Assembly (NCBI GenBank): GCA_005406025.1
Contig: BGZK01001245.1
Span: 62,001 to 126,000, forward strand
Direction of reading: 5' to 3'
Length of the DNA: 64,000 nucleotides
Source of the DNA: Eumeta japonica
Taxonomy: Eukaryota > Arthropoda > Insecta > Lepidoptera > Psychidae
Made by a program: the position numbers and the translations under genes. A model generated the notes under the pieces. It searched no databases and was not told the origin of the DNA. It saw nothing but the letters and a program-made list of their open reading frames with translations. Position 1 is the stretch's first letter; every line of letters begins with the position of its first letter. Positions 58,391 to 64,000 of this stretch are shown in pieces.

Positions 58391-59089
58391 TTATAATAAG
58401 TTCATTATGCTTTTACGTGTAAATTTTTAATAACTTTTAGACAACTTAACCTAAAGCATATTAACCTAAGTATCATAATAATATTTATATCTTTGAGTTC
58501 GAATAGCTCGAAAACTTTCGTGTGTGTATACGTTCCGAGCTTAGAGCTCGAAAACGGTTAAAATTTGAAATCGGCCCACATGGACAACCGTTTCCTAAAT
58601 ATTGTCGTCGTTCATAACAATAATGCAATTAAACGCAATACAATATCTATATTAAGAATAATAATATCCCGTGGTTCCGCCAGCGGAGACATAAAGCGAA
58701 TAACTTCATCTGTTATATCGAGGGATCTCATTCTTAATCATCTAGTTCTCGACTAAAATCTCTAACCCACTCTTGATTACGGCTCCAATCCAGCTTTCGA
58801 TTCTGCGCCCCGTGGTTGCGCCTGAAACACAATCCTTACTCTATGTGGGATTTGTGATTACTTGCATTGTTCAATCACGTAAATACAATAATAATATATT
58901 GGTTTTAATTAAAACAATCATACATCGACATTAAAAATTATACGAATTCCATAGTCTAGAAATCTAGCTCGAAACATTTCACATATCGGATCTATATACA
59001 CTTCAATGGAACACAACGATTGAGTGTCAGTGAACAACTATACACATACCAATATTTTATTGATTTCAATAAAAAAAAATTGAACGTTG
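58391..59089. other. AT-rich non-coding stretch
   Basis: Nothing recognised. Confidence 0.5.
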
Positions 59090-59330
59090 AACAGGATATA
59101 TTAACACGTGAACTGCCGCCGTGCTGCCCCCGGGCGACAATTTACGCGGCGCGCCGTCGAATCCGCGTCCGTGTGATTGTTAACTACTCAGATTATAAGT
59201 TACGTGCGACTTGAGATACGGCGTAATGCGCCCGCGCACCGGCCGCCTTTCGGGCATGCGTTTTATTAGTGTTATTTAGACGTGGTCGGGCGCACGGCCG
59301 ATCCGTAATTTGCATCTAGTTGTGAACTCT
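59090..59330. promoter_or_regulatory. CpG-rich island
   Basis: Contains an E-box CACGTG near 59107, CCCCCGGGCGAC, GCGGCGCGCCGTCG and GCGCCCGCGCACCGGCCGCC, then GCGTTTTATTAGTG and CCGTAATTTGC. No coding-quality frame. Candidate regulatory element. Confidence 0.35.
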
Positions 59331-60829
59331 GCCAGAAACTGTATCACTTGTGATTTATGATAGAAGTCCCGATAGAATCCGACCGGTTGTCGATGTCCAA
59401 TCATCTATTTCTTTGTTGATAGCAAATAAATGAAGATAGTGAACAAGCTCATGTCGATACGATGAGGAGATTGTTATTAACATGGGCTCTTAAGGAGTTC
59501 AAAAATAAAATTGGAAATATACAAAGAAAAGGCAACAATAATTTAATCACGCCATAATCGACAACGCGTGATACGATGACATTAAATTCAATATTTGAAT
59601 AATGTATCCGTACCAAATCGACTTTCCACTCTAAGGTATATCACGACATCTCTCAGAAAACCTCGACTTTTCTCGACGAGAAGTGAGAAAGACTGGAGTG
59701 ATACGAAACATTCGGGACGACTGTGCGCCACCCCGCACAATCACTAATCCGACTTGATACCGTACCCCGTCCGTCATGCGAGTGAGGGCTGTGGCGCTTT
59801 AACTTGGAATTTTAATACAGGCCACTCTCCGAATCTTAGCCGAGCGTAGTGTTTGTTGCCGTCGCCTTCTTGTCTGTGTTTGGAATACTTATTGAGAAAA
59901 AATAAAGTAAAGTTTGCATTTGATGTTAAGCTTCTTAGACAAAATTGAAAATATAAAGTGCTAACGAACATACGAAATATGAAATATCTCATATCTGAAG
60001 GCACTTGAAAGGGGTTTATTTACAAAATCGCCTGATGTGTGCTCCTGTCAAAGTCTATCGACACAATTTCAATGATCAAATTCCTAAATCTATCATATTA
60101 AGAAACTTTTGGGTACCAAATACAAGAAATGATTACATACCTCTTCCTACGATGTAGGAAGACATTTAAATACGTCCCATTTCACAAGTAACCCACGATC
60201 GGTTTTGTGTTGTACAATTTAAACGAAGTTCGTTTCATATTAAAACTGAATATACTTTCAATGAACGAAAAGAAATATAACTGTAGAAGCTATTACCTTT
60301 TCATAATTGTTACAATTCTACAAGAATATTTAAATAATTTACAGGTTATAATTATTAAAATGTAAATACTTGTTTTTTACTTTTAGGCACTGATCTTCTT
60401 TGATTGCTTAGTAATTAATTATATTGATTGATAAACCTATTTTGTGATTTTTAGTTATCTTCGGAAAAAGGTAACTGAAAAAAGTACTATTAAATCCTTA
60501 CATAATAAGTGTAATCTTATTTTGAGGGTTAGAAATTCCTAAACAAACCAAATAAACGTCTAAAAGTTAGGTAGCAATTCGTTATCAGACTTTCAGAAAG
60601 ACAATTAGGTTAGAAACTGCTCAATCCACTAGGCAACATAACTTTTGTTGATCAAGCAATGCTATTTTTCCTTTTCAGCATAAATGAAATGCAAAAGATT
60701 TTTTATTTTTCGTATACGTTATTGATAAATATTTTTGTAGCCTACATAATTTTGCACCGTATCATGATAAATTAATTTAAAGCGTGTATTATGTGCTAGC
60801 ACTGCCAGTACAAGCACACAAACGAAGCA
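59331..60829. other. Mostly AT-rich, moderate GC at 59630-59860
   Basis: CTCGACTTTTCTCGACGAGAAG near 59663 is a small imperfect palindrome. No gene. Confidence 0.4.
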
Positions 60830-61110
60830 TATCGTAAATTGTCCGTCGGCGTGTAAGCGAAACGCTGACAAATGACATGTGTTTTTGGTAGCCGCCGTTT
60901 TATTTTTAGCCGGTCCCACACACCGCCCGGTAACCGGAGATCGGCCGGAGCCAAACAAATAAACCCTTCAAGATTGTGATCTCGCTGTGCAGGTCTTTTT
61001 TACAACTTTTTCGTTTTTTTTTTTAAGTACAACCCCCCCGCCTCGCCCGCCCCTTCCGAACCATTCACTCCGCTCGCCGCCCCACCGCCTCGTTATTCAT
61101 TCGCATAAGC
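60830..61110. promoter_or_regulatory. GC-rich island plus C-rich run
   Basis: TGACAAATGACATG (two TGACA cores, near 60868) and CCGGTAACCGGAGATCGGCC are followed by a pyrimidine-rich CCCCCCCGCCTCGCCCGCCC block at about 61032. The plus frame 60987-61286 is a by-product of this C-rich run. Confidence 0.3.
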
Positions 61111-63709
61111 CTTTTATCATTGCGAAATTAATACCCGTTCTCGAGAGTATATTTTGCGAAGAAAATAAAGATTTTTTTTCCTATCTGCAGTTACTTCGGG
61201 ACGTCCATAACGAATCCTTGAAAGGAAGAAGCATAACACCGAAGCGACATCGCAAACAGGAATATGATCTTTGTAATTTACATTAAAATTTCGTGTAATA
61301 AACCAATGATAGTTAAATACACAAGTGTCCAGGTAAAAAGTGTAATTTTCGTAATCGGTCTAATAAAGACATGATTCGAGTTGTAATGTAACGTAACGTT
61401 TTTTTTCTTCGTTCAATTTAAAATGTAGGTATCCAACTACGAAACAGTGTAATTCGTCCGCACCCGCAGGCCATATCCCATGATGCTGAACGTCGGGGAA
61501 GGCAATTAAACTAATCTATCTAAAGCTGTATATAAAATCGCATCTCCATCACCACATACGGCACGAATATTTAAACAAACCGTGTTTGTTACATAGAAAT
61601 GTAGTATTTATTGAGTATTTATATTAAATGAAAAACTACATGTTTTATTTAATTTAATTATTTGAGTATTTATTAGAAATGAAAAATTAAATTTATTTTT
61701 AAGTAAAGATAACAACATTGTCAGACTTTAAAATGAAGTAGAAAATAACAAAAGAAGAATACTTCTTCATGGTTAGATTAATAAATGACACAATAACGAT
61801 TTGCAATGACTTAAATTGGCTAAAAAATAAATACTGTCACAAAAAACTACTACAAAAACCAAAAGTTTATTTCCATTATAAGTATGTATCTCTGTCGTTA
61901 CCTTACATATGTATAGTATACTTTTTTAATTTTTCCAAAATTAAGAATAAATGCTTTCACTGATCTTTTACGATGATAAAGGTTTTTGTAAATTTTTGAG
62001 GAACAGGTTGTAAGTAATTAAATACCTTAAAACGCATTAAATTATTCATTTCTTGATACCACGTTAAAAAAGGTTTTGATAGCCTTCTGACCTACATAAT
62101 AACTCTTTATTTCGTAACTTAAAACTATTTCCGAAATAGTTCCGATCTATTAGTATTATTTCTATATTTATAACTATTTATTTCCAATAATATTGGATAA
62201 TCAATATTATTTGAAATTTCAATTCGACGTCTAGAATAATCAATATTCCGAATTTAACGGAATTCAAATAATATTTTATTGCTTAACTTTCAAGTAAGTA
62301 GTTGTCCAACTAAGCTTTTGAAATTATTCAACATAAAAGTCTAAATGAGTGTAGTTGCTGATATTTTCGTATTTGACAGTATTTGATTGTTTCGGTATTA
62401 ATTAGCTGTGTGTTACATGTGTGATTGTTCTGTTTAACAGTTGACAAACCTGTTCTAATAGATACATCCCTATTGCAGGATGAAATATGCAATTTATACA
62501 TATTGTAGGCACGATTCTTAATTTTAGTGATATATGACCGTATTGTTATGGTCTTTGTGACTACATTAAAAAAAAAATACAGCAAATTTCTTAGACATTC
62601 TGTATTATTCATAGTATTTGAAAATTGGTAATTAAAAAAACGCGTAGCGATTATGAAAGGAATAGGAGAGTGAAAATGGTTGGGTAGATGAAGGAGAGTT
62701 TGATGCTACTGCCACCATGTGCATGTGCATGGTGTGTGAAATCGACGTAGCGTTAACCATGAGATTGGGCAAAACCGAATAAAATTCGGTGCTTTGTTAA
62801 CTATGTAAACACACTATAAATGGTGAGATATCTTTCTCTCAAAAATATTAAATAATATCAGACGTGATACCTTTTTGCTTAGTGCATATACGAAGCGGAG
62901 ATTTGGTCTAAATATGAATTTGCTTAATAATACAGATCTTATAATATAGTCACAAGGCTCACAAAATTACATTATGTACATTAGAACAACATTTGAATGT
63001 TCTTGGATGAGTTAAACGAAAGGCCCTCGAGTTGGCAGCGGACCATTTAGACGTATATAGGAGGTACCTGGTAATGATAAGAGTATATTTTCCAACCACA
63101 CAAGCATTTCAGCCTAAAAATATATTTCGCTATATGTGTTCAGGAATTTAACAAGAAATCATATAATATTCCGCACAGGAACACAAAAGGGTTTTGTGTT
63201 GATATTATGCCTTACGTAAATTATACTAACTGTAGGGATGGTATAATAATATTTCACCGTAAAATAATATACCTAGTTGAAATAACACTTCGTATGTAAC
63301 TCTCGACCTCATTTATTCAGGCAAAACTAAAAGAACTTATTGAGCTGTAAAATGAACCAAAAATGATGTTCTATTCCGTTTAGAAAAAATGTAAATATAC
63401 AATGTATTAGCACACATGTTTTTTTACTAATGTTTTGAAATATGAGCTTTTTTTTATTTACCATACGACAATCAATTTTAATGTACATATTCACACCTGT
63501 CAGAAAATCATGAAAGCTCTAAACGTGACGCATCATTCAACGAACACTTCAGACGTTACAAGGACGCGAGCTCCGTCTGGTGTCTAAACTAATGTAACTT
63601 TAAGTCCACTTACGCAGGTACTATAACATCTCGCAGCCATTATTCACGGCACCGGGAAGTGCTTCTAAAGTGTTAACTGCACGCCGCAAACTATGATGGT
63701 ATGTATGAC
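61111..63709. other. AT-rich non-coding stretch
   Basis: AT-rich throughout, with a loose inverted repeat AATATTATTTGAA at about 62203/62265 and a CACCATG/CATGGTG pair near 62712-62733. No gene. Confidence 0.45.
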
Positions 63710-63870
63710 ATAAAAACTTTTATTGGGCTAGCTCGTTACGCGGCCGCGAATGCTCATTGCGGCAATACTTGCAAAATATGACCCGAATATGTTCTGCGCG
63801 TTTATTTTTTATCGCCGCAGTAAAGTCGCGGCGCGAGCTGAGAAAGGTTGAGATGTGTTGCCGACTTTAT
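63710..63870. promoter_or_regulatory. CpG-rich island
   Basis: GTTACGCGGCCGCGAATGC, TCTGCGCGTTTATTTTTTATCG-type posterior-Hox-like word and GTCGCGGCGCGAGC. No ORF. Candidate regulatory element. Confidence 0.3.
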
Positions 63871-64000
63871 TGTGTTTGTAATTCAATAGGAAGCGACGAT
63901 CTAAAATTCAGACCTATCGTGTAATGGTTTGGAATTTGAATATAAGATTTAGAAAATTAGACAATGAAATCGTATGCTAATTTATCAAACCACATCGATC

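Noticed and set aside
60987..61286. 99-codon plus ORF with proline-rich segment
   Set aside because: Caused by a C-rich run; no coding character outside that run.
1..64000. CRISPR array, bacterial operon, plasmid or organelle DNA
   Set aside because: No spaced identical direct repeats, no dense coding, eukaryotic retroelements and intron signals throughout.

Overview
The window looks like nuclear DNA of a moth or butterfly (Lepidoptera). It is AT-rich and contains no intact cellular gene. The lineage call rests on three things. One is an RTE-type LINE whose protein reads like the lepidopteran 'endonuclease-reverse transcriptase' family. The second is a tRNA-headed SINE. The third is several short interspersed repeats that I associate with Lepidoptera: the GGGCGGAG/GCG motif, the CCGACTTCAAAA and AAAAAGGAGGAGGT ends, and AGGGTTCC-type element ends. 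No database search was possible, so this is a judgement from pattern and memory.

Layout. Positions 1-4430 hold a nearly full-length RTE-like LINE on the minus strand, broken by about six small frameshifts. From 4430 onward the window is a gene desert of AT-rich intergenic or intronic DNA carrying many decayed sequences. Positions 17062-18808 (+) hold a relic of a Vps13-like gene that still has intron/exon boundaries. Positions 25550-26060 (+) hold a decayed jockey/CR1-like LINE reverse transcriptase. Positions 33110-34170 (-) hold a decayed DIRS-like reverse transcriptase plus RNase H. Weaker reverse-transcriptase relics lie at 56330-56570 (-) and 58178-58390 (-). Three protein-like relics that I cannot identify lie at 31960-32385, 40811-41132 and 46592-46810, all minus. 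A 52-codon small ORF lies at 9180-9338 (+).

Repeats. There is a long-TIR MITE (6307-6565), a hairpin element (21771-21883), and a run of unusually clean inverted-repeat hairpins scattered over the whole window. A family of diverged ~155-bp tandem arrays appears at 41620-42450, 44800-45780 and 53830-54720. A second family, with AGGGTTTC-type ends, has copies at 40178-40380 and 47812-48590. One array begins next to a matching end at 53753, so the two families may be parts of the same element.

Candidate regulatory DNA. Against the AT-rich background stand about 20 CpG-rich islands, each 80-480 bp, spaced a few kb apart. The main ones are 8480-8960, 19540-19860, 20940-21200, 29340-29620, 37040-37270, 51330-51620 and 59090-59330. 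They carry no convincing long ORF but contain TAATTG/TTAATTA homeodomain-type sites, TGACA sites and E-boxes. A desert with such islands is what one expects near a developmental gene, but no such gene is in the window. No genes here work together as a pathway.
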